From the NCBI GenBank assembly GCA_012270485.1, contig JAAXIF010000049.1, positions 1 through 49,064 on the forward strand: a DNA stretch of 49,064 nt, in the 5' to 3' direction. A program made the position numbers and the translations under genes. The stretch's first letter is position 1, and every line of letters begins with the position of its first letter. Below the pieces are notes generated by a model that was not told the origin of the DNA, did no database searches, and was given only the letters and a program-made list of their open reading frames with translations. This DNA is from Sphingobacteriales bacterium (lineage in GTDB: Bacteria > Bacteroidota > Bacteroidia > Chitinophagales > Chitinophagaceae). Shown here piece by piece: positions 1-7,776 of the stretch.

Positions 1-12
1 CTTTTTCATAAC

Positions 13-42
13 GTTGACCTCCTTTTTTGGTCAACCTTTTTT
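13..42 (+). terminator. Intrinsic terminator of a gene off the left edge
   Basis: GTTGACC (13-19) pairs with GGTCAAC (29-35) around a short T-rich loop and is followed by a T run (37-42). It would end a plus-strand transcript entering from outside the window. Confidence 0.6.
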
Positions 43-119
43 ATATACGGACATCCTTGACTTCTACACTTCTACAACTTATTTATACTGTTATTATTGA
101 TCTGTCAACTACCATCCCT

Positions 120-734
120 CTAAAGCCCCAAATCCAACACGGTTCTCCCATTATTCAACAGAATGGTTTGTAACCCTGCTTCTTGAGCGCCTTCAATATT
201 CTTAGGGGTGTCATCAATGAATAAAGTTTCTTTTGGATCGAGGTTTTCCAGTTCCATGATCTTTAGGTAAGACTTGGGATAAGGCTTTCTCAGTCCCAGT
301 TCATGGGAATAATAAGCTTTACGGAAATAATCATTGAAAGATGATTGCGGGAAAGTTTGTTCGAATTTTTTTATAAAGGATTGATAATGAATAAGATTAG
401 TATTAGAAAACAGGTACACAGGGTATTGTTGGGCAATTCTTTCCAACCACAATAACCGCTCTTCCGGAAAATCCAATAACATGGCATTCCAGGCATGCTG
501 AATAGCTTCATTGGAAAGCGTAGTATTGGTTTCCTTTCTGAATGTTTCGTAAAAATCATTCGGTGTGATCTTTCCTGTTTCTAAAGATTCAAAGAGGGTA
601 TTTGAAAATTGTTGGCTAAACAATTGACCAAAATCTTTGACACCCAAATCAATAAAAGCCTGCTCTGTTTTTTGATAATCGATGTTCAAAAAAATACCGC
701 CGAGATCAAATAAGATATTTTTAAATGTGCTCAT
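120..734 (-). CDS. HAD-superfamily hydrolase (subfamily IA, YihX-like)
   Basis: 204 aa, the usual length for the small HAD-IA phosphatases. All four HAD motifs are visible: FDLGG with nucleophile Asp10, the motif II serine in LFSNTN (Ser110), the motif III lysine in LRKPYPKSY (Lys150), and the acidic pair in LFIDDTPKNIEGA (Asp174-Asp175). The position two after the nucleophile is Gly, as in many FDLGG-type members of this subfamily. The segment between motifs I and II looks like the helical C1 cap. Members hydrolyse small phosphate esters or, less often, haloacids; the substrate cannot be read from sequence. Cytosolic, with no signal peptide. It stands alone on the minus strand, about 50 bp downstream of the sugar kinase stop, so co-transcription is possible. 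Confidence 0.85.
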   Translation of the reverse strand: MSTFKNILFDLGGIFLNIDYQKTEQAFIDLGVKDFGQLFSQQFSNTLFESLETGKITPNDFYETFRKETNTTLSNEAIQHAWNAMLLDFPEERLLWLERIAQQYPVYLFSNTNLIHYQSFIKKFEQTFPQSSFNDYFRKAYYSHELGLRKPYPKSYLKIMELENLDPKETLFIDDTPKNIEGAQEAGLQTILLNNGRTVLDLGL

Positions 735-786
735 AACAATTCTATCAGTTGCAAACTTAGCATCTTTCTTAGAGGAGAATGATTGA

Positions 787-1653
787 TCAAGATTTCAATG
801 CATGAGTGATGGCTGTTTCAGTTCCATTGAAAGGACCGGAAGCAGCTATTTTTATAGATGCCATTGCAGCGCCGAAGAGGCCTGCATCATAGTAATTTGC
901 TGTTTGAAATCGTTTATATAAATAACCGGCCATGTAAGTATCACCACAACCGGTTGCATCTACAATAGCGGTTGGTTGTACCGCAGGCACTTCATAAAAA
1001 TGTCCTTTTGCATAAATCAATGACCCTTTACTTCCTAAAGTAATGATCACTTCTTGAACACCAACATCAGCTAATGATTTAGCAGCATCATAATGATCAG
1101 ATAATCCGGTTAGCTTTTCTGCTTCTGTTTCATTGGCTTTCAAAATATTGATATAAGGCAGTACTTCTTTTTTGTACACCCAATCTGTAGCCATCACTTC
1201 CTGATCAATGACTTTTCGAAGAAATCCCTGTATATCTAATGATATCTTTCCTTTCGTTGCGAGGGTTTGTATCAACTCTACAGACATATCATCGGCTAAT
1301 AAAGGGCCAAGATGAAATACCGAAGCTTTCAAATCAATCATATCAGCCACTCGGAACGGATCGGCTGTAGATAATACTCTTTGTTCTCGATGATCACTTT
1401 GATCAGGATAGATATTCTCGAAGTATACCGTGTGTTTACTGGGTAATACTGTTGTATCAATTCCTGCTTGTATCAAATCATTAACAAATGCAATATCCGC
1501 TTTAGCCAATGCTGTTACCAGGTGATATTGAACGGGCATATGTTTAATGGCATGCGAAAAGTAAAAGGAAGTACCACCGGCCATATGCACCGTATGACGA
1601 GGCGTTACAATTTTATCGTGGGTGAGGTGACCGATGCAGCAGATGTCGTACAT
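787..1653 (-). CDS. PfkB-family carbohydrate kinase
   Basis: 288 aa from the chosen ATG at 1653, where the typical first beta strand begins (MYDICCIGHL). An in-frame ATG at 1674 and one at 1692 would add a short non-conserved leader. The first PfkB signature region (AGGTSFYFS, about residues 25-33), the KANETE segment (172-177) and the second signature DATGCGDTYMAG are present, with catalytic base Asp238. The family phosphorylates sugars or nucleosides with ATP. The specific sugar is not evident, and adenosine-kinase-like or fructokinase-like members look alike at this level. No adjacent sugar pathway gene supports a narrower call. Confidence 0.85.
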   Translation of the reverse strand: MYDICCIGHLTHDKIVTPRHTVHMAGGTSFYFSHAIKHMPVQYHLVTALAKADIAFVNDLIQAGIDTTVLPSKHTVYFENIYPDQSDHREQRVLSTADPFRVADMIDLKASVFHLGPLLADDMSVELIQTLATKGKISLDIQGFLRKVIDQEVMATDWVYKKEVLPYINILKANETEAEKLTGLSDHYDAAKSLADVGVQEVIITLGSKGSLIYAKGHFYEVPAVQPTAIVDATGCGDTYMAGYLYKRFQTANYYDAGLFGAAMASIKIAASGPFNGTETAITHALKS

Positions 1654-1697
1654 GAAACATGAAAGTTTGATCATGAATATACGAATCCGCAATAAGA

Positions 1698-1723
1698 GTC
1701 GGCAAGTTTTAATACTTGCCGAC
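1698..1723 (-). terminator. Hairpin after the multicopper oxidase gene
   Basis: GTCGGCAAGT (1698-1707) and ACTTGCCGAC (1714-1723) form a perfect 10-bp stem with a 6-nt loop, only 2 bp beyond the oxidase stop codon. The T tract on the minus strand is weak, so it may terminate or just protect the 3' end. Confidence 0.55.
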
Positions 1724-1725
1724 GA

Positions 1726-3423
1726 TTAATAAGTAATGGTAATTCCCGCTCCAAATCCCATATCACTATCATAGTGAGAGGAAACGGAAAAGTATTTTGA
1801 AACGATATAGCGCAAACCGGAAGTATATTCCTTATCTGTATTCCACATAACATTCATTCTTAGTCTGCTGGTTACCGGTATATCTTCCCTAACTATTTGC
1901 ATACGAAGATTCCCCTTCATATCTACGCGCGCATCAAAACGAAATAGCATAGGAAGTGTATACTGAAATCCTACACAAATCACACCTCGTTGATCCTTTG
2001 TATTCATTTGTCCGAATAGATTTTTCTCTTGCTCTCCGTGTTTTCTATATCGCCAATCAAAACCAACATATGGCATGAACCATTGATTTCTTCCAATCAA
2101 TCTTCCCAAATGAAATTCGTTTTCATACCCTTTCTCAGCATTGAGTCCCAGTCTCCACTCGTTTTGGATCATCCATCTGGTGTTTGCGAGTATGAATTCA
2201 CCATCACTTCCGTTACTCTCCAAGCCTATCTGAGCACCTGCAAAAAAACGACGATCATCACGATATACTTTTCGCAAAGCTTTTACCGGATCAGGAATTT
2301 GTGGATTGGCAGGTGTATTCTCATAAGAAAATATTCTTCCCATTCCGCTCATCATGTGGTATAAAATATGACAATGAAAATACCAATCACCATATTTTTC
2401 CGATGCATGAAATTCAATGGTGTCTGTTTCCATGGGCATAATATCCAAGACTGTTTTTAACGGTGCATATTCTCCTTGTCCGTTCAAAGTGCGAAAGAAA
2501 TGTCCATGTAAATGCATGGGATGACGCATCATAGAATTATTGGTGAGTATGATGCGAATATTCTCACCTTGTTTAATCAATATCTTATCCGATTCAGAAA
2601 TCGTTTTATTATCGAGTGTCCATACATAACGATTCATATTTCCGGTAAGCTCAAATTTCAACTCCCGAATCGGTCCTGCAGGTAACGTTGTTTTGACCGG
2701 TGCTTTTAGCATGGCATAATTGAGCGTTACAATATTCTCGTTGCTATCAACAATCTCAGGATACATTACCGTATTCATGTCCATCTGTTGCAGACTCATT
2801 TTCATTCCCATATCATTCATGGATCCGTCCATGTTCATCATGCCATTCATCATCTTCATTCCCTCAAAGTATTTCAATCGTGGTAATGCGGGAGCATATT
2901 TTTTTGTACCTGAACCCAGCCATAAAGAGGTGCTTCGTGTTCTATCTTCTGCGGTTGATAAGAGTTCATAGCTACCTGTATCCGGAATTGTTACGATAAC
3001 ATCATAGGTCTCTGAAACACCGATAATGAGTCTGTCAACATCCACAGGTACCACATCAGCACCATCATTGGCTACCACACTCATTTTACCTCCTGCAAAT
3101 CTGACCCAAAAATAGGTGGATGCACTACCATTGATAATTCGTAAACGTACTTTATCACCTGGCTGATATTTTTTCTGTTCATCCTGAATCTTTCCATTGG
3201 TAAATAAGGCATCATAATAAACATCACTAACATCCATCGCCATCATACGTTTCCATTCATTGGTGATTTTAGTACCGAAATGTTTCTCTTTAATAGCTTG
3301 TGCATAGTTCTGCGTAGCGCCTTTTTTGATGGCATACCAGTCTGTGGCAAAATGTAAGGATCGCTCTACTTGATTGGGATTTTCATCAATCCAATCACTT
3401 AATAAAACCACTTCTTCATCCTG
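1726..3423 (-). pseudogene. Multicopper oxidase (CopA/PcoA type), C-terminal part, severed by an IS110 insertion
   Basis: This holds the last ~565 residues of a multicopper oxidase whose first 166 codons lie at 5049-5546. Visible features are the second and third cupredoxin domains, a Met-rich stretch (MKMMNGMMNMDGSMNDMGMK) like those that bind Cu(I) in CopA/PcoA, and the C-terminal copper ligands HPMHLHGHF and YFHCHILYHMMSGM. The last ~170 residues are amphipathic strands ending in an aromatic residue. They resemble a CopB-like outer-membrane barrel, so the intact protein may have been an oxidase-barrel fusion (inference). The piece still has an open frame starting at an ATG supplied by the IS (3435). 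That product would lack a signal peptide and the HWHG and HSH ligands, so it should not make an active oxidase. Confidence 0.85.
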
Positions 3424-3483
3424 AGTTACGACCATGGGACAAGGAAAATATAGAATATGACATTTTAGTAGCTTGCTAATAAA

Positions 3484-3663
3484 ACAAAAGCTGGCTAACT
3501 ACATAACCTGAAAGCTCATTTGGTACCTTTTGAGAGAGTCCGTGCCTGAGTTTAGGACTGATGCTTTTTTGAAAAATATATTAGTGGTGGTGATTTACTC
3601 ACCAACCCTGTTTATTAAGCTTAATTAATATTCTTCAAGCATCGGAGTTAGCCTAGCTTTTGT
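3484..3663 (+). ncRNA. Candidate bridge RNA of the IS110 element
   Basis: Positions 3484-3492 pair with 3655-3663 and 3493-3500 pair with 3646-3653, giving 17 base pairs broken only by one bulged T (3654). They enclose about 145 nt. Inside are a hairpin AGTCC/GGACT (3537-3541/3555-3559) with a 13-nt loop and a hairpin TGGTGA/TCACCA (3588-3593/3599-3604) with a 5-nt loop. IS110-group elements are known to encode a roughly 180-nt bridge RNA in the left end, with two internal loops that pair with target and donor DNA. Size, location and architecture fit. Exact ends and guide assignments are inference. A competing local hairpin (GTAG 3468-3471 with CTAC 3499-3502) would use part of the same arm. 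Confidence 0.6.
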
Positions 3664-3679
3664 ATAAAAACTTAAAGTT

Positions 3680-5029
3680 ATGGCTGATCAACAAAACAAA
3701 CAAGCGTCTTCGCTACAATTGGGCTTAATCTATCCGGCAGCTGCCGGAATAGATGTAGGTAGCATGAACATGATGGTTTCTTACCCTAATACAGATGGCC
3801 TTCAAACTGTTAAGGAGTATGGAGCTTTTACCACTGATCTACATGAACTAGCGGATGATCTGAAAAAAGCAGCAGTTACGCATGTTGCTATGGAGGCAAC
3901 CGGTGTTTATTGGATGTCTGTGTATGAAGTACTGGAGCAGTACGGTTTTAAAGTAACCTTAGTCAATGCCAGACACTACAAAAATGTAGATGGTCAAAAA
4001 ACAGATGTAAAAGATTGTCAGTGGTTACAACAGTTACATGCCCATGGTTTACTGCGCTCTTCTCATATTGCAACTGATCAATATAGAGAATTGCGAACCT
4101 ATACGCATGAAAGAAGCTTGCTTCAGAAGAATAAAAGTGATACACTCAATCGCATTCACAAAGTGCTTACACAAATGAATATTAAACTACAGCATGTGAT
4201 TAGCGATATTGAGGGTATTATAGGTATGCAAATCATTGAACGCATTGCAGCTGGTGTAAATACCCCACAATTATTACTAGAGGGTTTACCTATAGAGAAA
4301 CTTAAAGCAAACAGACAAATACTGGAACAATCATTAAACGGTGTTTTTAAGCCTTATTATATTACTGTTCTACAACATCATTTAACAGCCTATCGTTTTT
4401 ACAAACAGCAAATGCTTCAATATGAAGTAGAGATAGAAAAGCTTTTACAGAAACTATTGCCACCACAACATCAAGCATCTCCTGTTAGTGTTAAGAAAAC
4501 AAAAGTTCGAAAGAATCAGTATCATTTTAATCTTAAGGAGTACTTACATAAAATTGTTGGTGTAGATCTCACTGCTATAGACGGAATGGATGAAAACTCA
4601 GTCTTAAGCATCATCGCTGTAACAGGACTAAACATGAATAAATGGCCTACTGCAGATCATTTTACAAGCTGGTTGAATTTATCTGCGCGCCCAAAGAAAA
4701 GTGGGGGTAAAACAATCGGTCACCAAAAACGATTTACTAATAATACAGCAACTCAAGCCTTCCGATTAGCAGCACAAACTATGTGGCAGCAAAAAGGAGT
4801 GCTTGGTCATTTATACAGAAGGCTGGCTCACACAAAGGGTTCTAAAAAAGCCATCAAAGCTGTGGCCAGAAGACTGGCAGTAATCTTCTATCATATGGTT
4901 CAGAGGCAAACTGCTTACGATCCTAAAATAATAGCATTAGATGAAGCAAAACTGAAAGAAAGAAAAATAGCACGTCTGAAAAAAGAAGCTGAGAAGTTGG
5001 GCTGTACTATTAATCTTCAAGTTGCTTGA
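3680..5029 (+). CDS. IS110-family transposase (DEDD/serine recombinase)
   Basis: 449 aa. The N-terminal RuvC-like domain has the acidic tetrad: Asp25 in GIDVGS, Glu72 in MEATGVYW, and Asp109 and Asp112 in KTDVKDCQWL. A helical, coiled-coil-like middle (about 140-290) leads to the C-terminal domain. That domain carries the conserved VTGLN and SWLNLSARPKKSGG segments, where Ser341 is the likely nucleophile. Length is normal to slightly long for the family, and the frame is intact, so the element may still move. It is transcribed opposite to the disrupted oxidase. Its stop lies about 18 bp before the right junction, and the last 20 bases overlap the read-through frame of the oxidase N-terminal fragment. 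Confidence 0.95.
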   Translation: MADQQNKQASSLQLGLIYPAAAGIDVGSMNMMVSYPNTDGLQTVKEYGAFTTDLHELADDLKKAAVTHVAMEATGVYWMSVYEVLEQYGFKVTLVNARHYKNVDGQKTDVKDCQWLQQLHAHGLLRSSHIATDQYRELRTYTHERSLLQKNKSDTLNRIHKVLTQMNIKLQHVISDIEGIIGMQIIERIAAGVNTPQLLLEGLPIEKLKANRQILEQSLNGVFKPYYITVLQHHLTAYRFYKQQMLQYEVEIEKLLQKLLPPQHQASPVSVKKTKVRKNQYHFNLKEYLHKIVGVDLTAIDGMDENSVLSIIAVTGLNMNKWPTADHFTSWLNLSARPKKSGGKTIGHQKRFTNNTATQAFRLAAQTMWQQKGVLGHLYRRLAHTKGSKKAIKAVARRLAVIFYHMVQRQTAYDPKIIALDEAKLKERKIARLKKEAEKLGCTINLQVA

Positions 5030-5546
5030 TTATCAATAGATAATTATGAATGTCATTATAAGGCAGCTTCTGCTTTGGCTGTATCACAATAGCGCCATAC
5101 ATACCACTCTGTTCCTGCAGCATGGTATGTGAGTGATACCAGTAGGTACCGCTTTGAACAATGGGAAATCTAAACACATGCGTGCTTTGCTGATGAATGG
5201 GTGCAGTAGTGAGATAAGGAACCCCATCTTGCTCATTGGGTAATATTAATCCATGCCAGTGTATAGATGTCTCCATGTGCATTAAATTATGAACCTGTAT
5301 TTCTGCGCTATCACCTTCCGAAAAATACAGTGTGGGTGCAGGAATAGACCCATTGATAGCAACAGCTTTTGCTTTTTTAGTGGTGTAATTAACAACAGTA
5401 TCTGTTACATATAAATGATAGACGATCTTCTTTCCTTGGCGTTCCATAAAAGGCTGACGCTTTGCTGAAGCAGCATGACCGCTATGCTGAGCAAATCCAT
5501 TTATAGAGATGGATAGCAGGATATATAATATAGCCGATAAGCGCAT
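5010..5546 (-). pseudogene. Multicopper oxidase, N-terminal part, severed by an IS110 insertion
   Basis: It has a signal peptide (about residues 1-19, ending GFAQ), then the first cupredoxin domain with copper ligands His96 and His98 (IHWHG) and His138 and His140 (WYHSH). Native sequence ends at Ile166 (...LPYNDI). The following 12 residues and the stop come from the IS right end. ATG 5546 is 4 bp after the stop of the DUF3347 gene, so this was the third gene of a minus-strand copper operon. The joined gene would encode about 731 aa. In CopA/PcoA-type systems this periplasmic enzyme oxidises Cu(I) to the less toxic Cu(II). The strain should have lost that activity unless a paralog exists elsewhere. 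Confidence 0.85.
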
Positions 5547-5550
5547 TTCG

Positions 5551-6033
5551 TTACTCTTTTATTGTTTCTTTAATACTACCACATGAAAGCATGGCATTTC
5601 CATAATAAGGATTACGGATGGTTTTTTCTGTACTTAACCAGTAGGCTTTTTTCATTGGACAATAATCCACATAAAGCGATGACTCTTTTACAGACACAAC
5701 TTTAAATAAATCAATCATCGTTTGTGAAAGTGCTGCAAAACTTACCCGCTGTTTTGCCAAATCAGATTGTGTTGAAAGGTCTTTTACTTGCTTATTCAGC
5801 GTCTCTTTCAAAGAGCCAAACGCTTTGGCTTCTTTTTCAGAAAGTGCCTGTGCCGCCAGACCCTCGATCTTCCCAGTCAGAACGGTAGCAGATTTTTGTG
5901 CGTTAGCTGCATTACTTTCTACCAATTGATTTTTGAGATCAAGATATTGGCGTAAAATATCCTGTAATGAGGCGGTTTGACTTATCCCCATTTTTGACAG
6001 GAGTAACATAACAATGATCAGTATTCGTTTCAT
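5551..6033 (-). CDS. DUF3347 periplasmic copper-locus protein
   Basis: 160 aa with a signal peptide (about 1-18, ending ISQT). A helical region (20-115) is followed by the conserved block YVDYCPMKKAYWLSTEKTIR and NPYYGNAMLSCG, with Cys125, Met127 and Cys151 as likely metal ligands. This block is typical of DUF3347, found alone or at the C-terminus of CusB-like efflux adaptors, and points to periplasmic Cu(I)/Ag(I) binding. It sits between the HMA protein and the multicopper oxidase in a tight minus-strand operon (51 bp and 4 bp gaps), which supports a copper role. No enzyme activity is implied. It may shuttle copper to the oxidase, whose gene is now broken. Confidence 0.85.
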   Translation of the reverse strand: MKRILIIVMLLLSKMGISQTASLQDILRQYLDLKNQLVESNAANAQKSATVLTGKIEGLAAQALSEKEAKAFGSLKETLNKQVKDLSTQSDLAKQRVSFAALSQTMIDLFKVVSVKESSLYVDYCPMKKAYWLSTEKTIRNPYYGNAMLSCGSIKETIKE

Positions 6034-6083
6034 ATGTTGAGTATTTGATGTTTACTTTTTGAAAGATATCATAACAGAACCCA

Positions 6084-6299
6084 TTAATGAATGGGTTCTG
6101 CTTTAAAGCCTGCTTCTTGTACCGCTTTTACTACATCACTTACAGAAGTATTTCCATCGGTTGCAACTTCCAATACTTTATCAGGATTATTGACATCTAC
6201 TTTCCAGTTTTCTGATCCTGCAACTTCGTTAAGAAAAGGAGTGGCTTTTGATACACAACCCATACATTTAATGGTTGTCTTGAATTTTAGTGTTCCCAT
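6084..6299 (-). CDS. HMA-domain metal-binding protein (CopZ-like)
   Basis: A single heavy-metal-associated domain of 71 aa with the ferredoxin-like beta-alpha-beta pattern. The metal loop is KCMGCV, a CxxC variant with Met-Gly between the cysteines. Such proteins carry Cu(I) to P-ATPases or to sensors. I chose ATG 6299 (MGTLKFK); a GTG two codons upstream (6305) is in frame and also possible. It lies first in the minus-strand group with the DUF3347 protein and the oxidase, and there is no signal peptide, so it acts in the cytosol. It is probably the chaperone partner of the P-ATPase encoded at 7777-10017. Confidence 0.85.
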   Translation of the reverse strand: MGTLKFKTTIKCMGCVSKATPFLNEVAGSENWKVDVNNPDKVLEVATDGNTSVSDVVKAVQEAGFKAEPIH

Positions 6300-6421
6300 T
6301 TTCACATTTAAATTTTTCAGGATAACTCCCGGTTAAATAACAATGTAAAATTAGATCCAGCAAATGGGTTACTTGTTATAGAATCCTTACTAAGATGTAT
6401 ATAATTTTCAGCCGACTCTAA

Positions 6422-6997
6422 TCAATCATTTATTTTATCTAAAGGCTTACGTTTATTTTCTTTTAACTGCTTGAAGTGAGAAGGCGTTAATCCGGTTATT
6501 TTTTTAAACTGTTGAGACAAATGCTGAACACTGCTATAACCCATTTCGTAAGCTATTTCACTTAGGCTTTTCTCATCGTACATCAACAACTCTTTTACTT
6601 TTTCAATACGTTGCAGTATGGTATATCGTTCAATGGTAACACCTTCTACAGAAGAGAATAATGTGCTGAGATAATGGTAATCTGTCTGTAGCTTTTCTTC
6701 CAGTATAGCTGATAGCTTTAAGTTCAGCTCTTCAGCTTCCGTCCCATGAATCAATGAAACGATGGTGGTTTTTATCTTTTCAACAATTTTAGATTTCTTA
6801 TCATCCAATAATTCGAATCCATTTTGTTGTAAAAGCGATCGAATCTGCTCTAGTTGTTCTGGATCTGGCTCCTTTTTTAACTCTACTTGTCCCAGTTGTA
6901 TCTGATGAAATTCAACACCTAAATCTATAAATAGCTGTTTTACGACCATAATACATCGGTCACAAACCATATTCTTGATATGTAGTTGTTCAGCCAT
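6422..6997 (-). CDS. HMA-AraC fusion regulator (copper-locus sensor candidate 1)
   Basis: 191 aa from ATG 6997 (MAEQLHIKNMVCDRC); an upstream ATG at 7015 would add six residues before the conserved start. Residues 1-65 look like a heavy-metal-associated fold with Cys12 and Cys15 (MVCDRC). A linker helix region follows, then a C-terminal AraC-type DNA-binding domain (about 95-185) with ...SEIAYEMGYSSVQHLSQQFK and GLTPSHFK. The layout suggests a one-component metal-responsive activator in which Cu(I) binding to CxxC changes DNA binding (inference). It is transcribed away from a paralog starting 134 bp off. Small regulators of this layout are common next to copper genes in Bacteroidota. Confidence 0.8.
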   Translation of the reverse strand: MAEQLHIKNMVCDRCIMVVKQLFIDLGVEFHQIQLGQVELKKEPDPEQLEQIRSLLQQNGFELLDDKKSKIVEKIKTTIVSLIHGTEAEELNLKLSAILEEKLQTDYHYLSTLFSSVEGVTIERYTILQRIEKVKELLMYDEKSLSEIAYEMGYSSVQHLSQQFKKITGLTPSHFKQLKENKRKPLDKIND

Positions 6998-7130
6998 AGT
7001 ACTCCAAAGATACAAACAGTAGTGTATTCAAAACTATATCGTGTGATAATACAGATTATATACATTTTTCCTTGAAAATTATAACAATCGTCCAAAATGT
7101 TAAAGCTTACTTTGATCTCAAAATTTAATT

Positions 7131-7700
7131 ATGCAACAGACAGTATTCGTAAAAGGTATGGTTTGTCAACGTTGTATTAGAGCCATTACTACTGAGCTTG
7201 AGAAAATTGATCTTCGTCCTGAAGAAGTTATGTTAGGTGAGTTGAGGTTTTCATCTCACAGTTCCCATGTAGATCTTACTTTACTAAATGCAAGAATCCA
7301 ACCATTGGGTTTTAGTATCCTCGAAAATAAAAAAGAGAAAATCGCCAGTATGGTAAAGGCATTAATACATCATGTATACAATGGTGATTTTGATTTTACC
7401 GAAGGGTTCCTTTTCTCGGTCTACCTATCAAAATCGATGGGTAAAAGTTATGATGCTATTAGTCAATCATTTTCAGCTGAAGAGGGCACAACCATTGAAA
7501 AATATCTTATTGCACATCGAATAGAAAAAGCAAAAGAATTTCTTCTATATACTGAATATACTTTAACAGAAATAGCATTCAAACTAGGATATAGCAGTAC
7601 TGCACATATCTCTAGGCAGTTTAAACAAACTACAGGCATGACTCCTTCTGATTTCAAGATGATACATGCTACTAGAATTAAAATGAATAGCACTCTATAA
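7131..7700 (+). CDS. HMA-AraC fusion regulator (copper-locus sensor candidate 2)
   Basis: 189 aa and paralogous along its whole length to the minus-strand regulator beside it. It has MVCQRC with Cys12 and Cys15 at the same positions, followed by a C-terminal AraC-type domain (...EIAFKLGYSSTAHISRQFK, GMTPSDFK). The two are clearly diverged, so this is not a recent duplication. It ends 76 bp upstream of the copper P-ATPase on the same strand, which makes the ATPase its most likely target. The 134 bp between the two regulators must hold both promoters. No clear shared operator palindrome was found there. Confidence 0.8.
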   Translation: MQQTVFVKGMVCQRCIRAITTELEKIDLRPEEVMLGELRFSSHSSHVDLTLLNARIQPLGFSILENKKEKIASMVKALIHHVYNGDFDFTEGFLFSVYLSKSMGKSYDAISQSFSAEEGTTIEKYLIAHRIEKAKEFLLYTEYTLTEIAFKLGYSSTAHISRQFKQTTGMTPSDFKMIHATRIKMNSTL

Positions 7701-7776
7701 ATTTTATACAACTCTCAATTCATTATATAACAAACTAGGATGCAAGAGCATCTAGCTTTGTTTAAAATTATTAAAC

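Larger units (their letters stand above)
3422..5046 (+). mobile_element. IS110-family insertion sequence inside the multicopper oxidase gene
   Basis: The element is about 1625 bp and contains one transposase gene. Its ends can be deduced because the interrupted gene reads through if the DNA between the two copies of TGA (3422-3424 and 5047-5049) is removed. The oxidase then runs ...YNDI-Q-DEEVV... in frame. TGA is therefore either a shared core or a 3-bp duplication, and the limits are ambiguous by up to 3 bp. No terminal inverted repeats are apparent, which suits IS110. About 255 bp of noncoding DNA lie upstream of the transposase and only about 18 bp downstream. That layout matches the IS110 subgroup, whose guide RNA sits in the left end, rather than IS1111. 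Confidence 0.9.

Noticed and set aside
2029..2364. Plus-strand ORF of 111 aa opposite the multicopper oxidase
   Set aside because: Shadow of the conserved minus-strand coding sequence.
3422..5049. Terminal inverted repeats for the IS
   Set aside because: Ends compared by eye show no meaningful inverted repeat; IS110 elements normally lack them.
7700..7776. Possible riboswitch or attenuator before the copper ATPase
   Set aside because: Only 76 bp, no stable fold seen; a plain promoter is enough to explain it.
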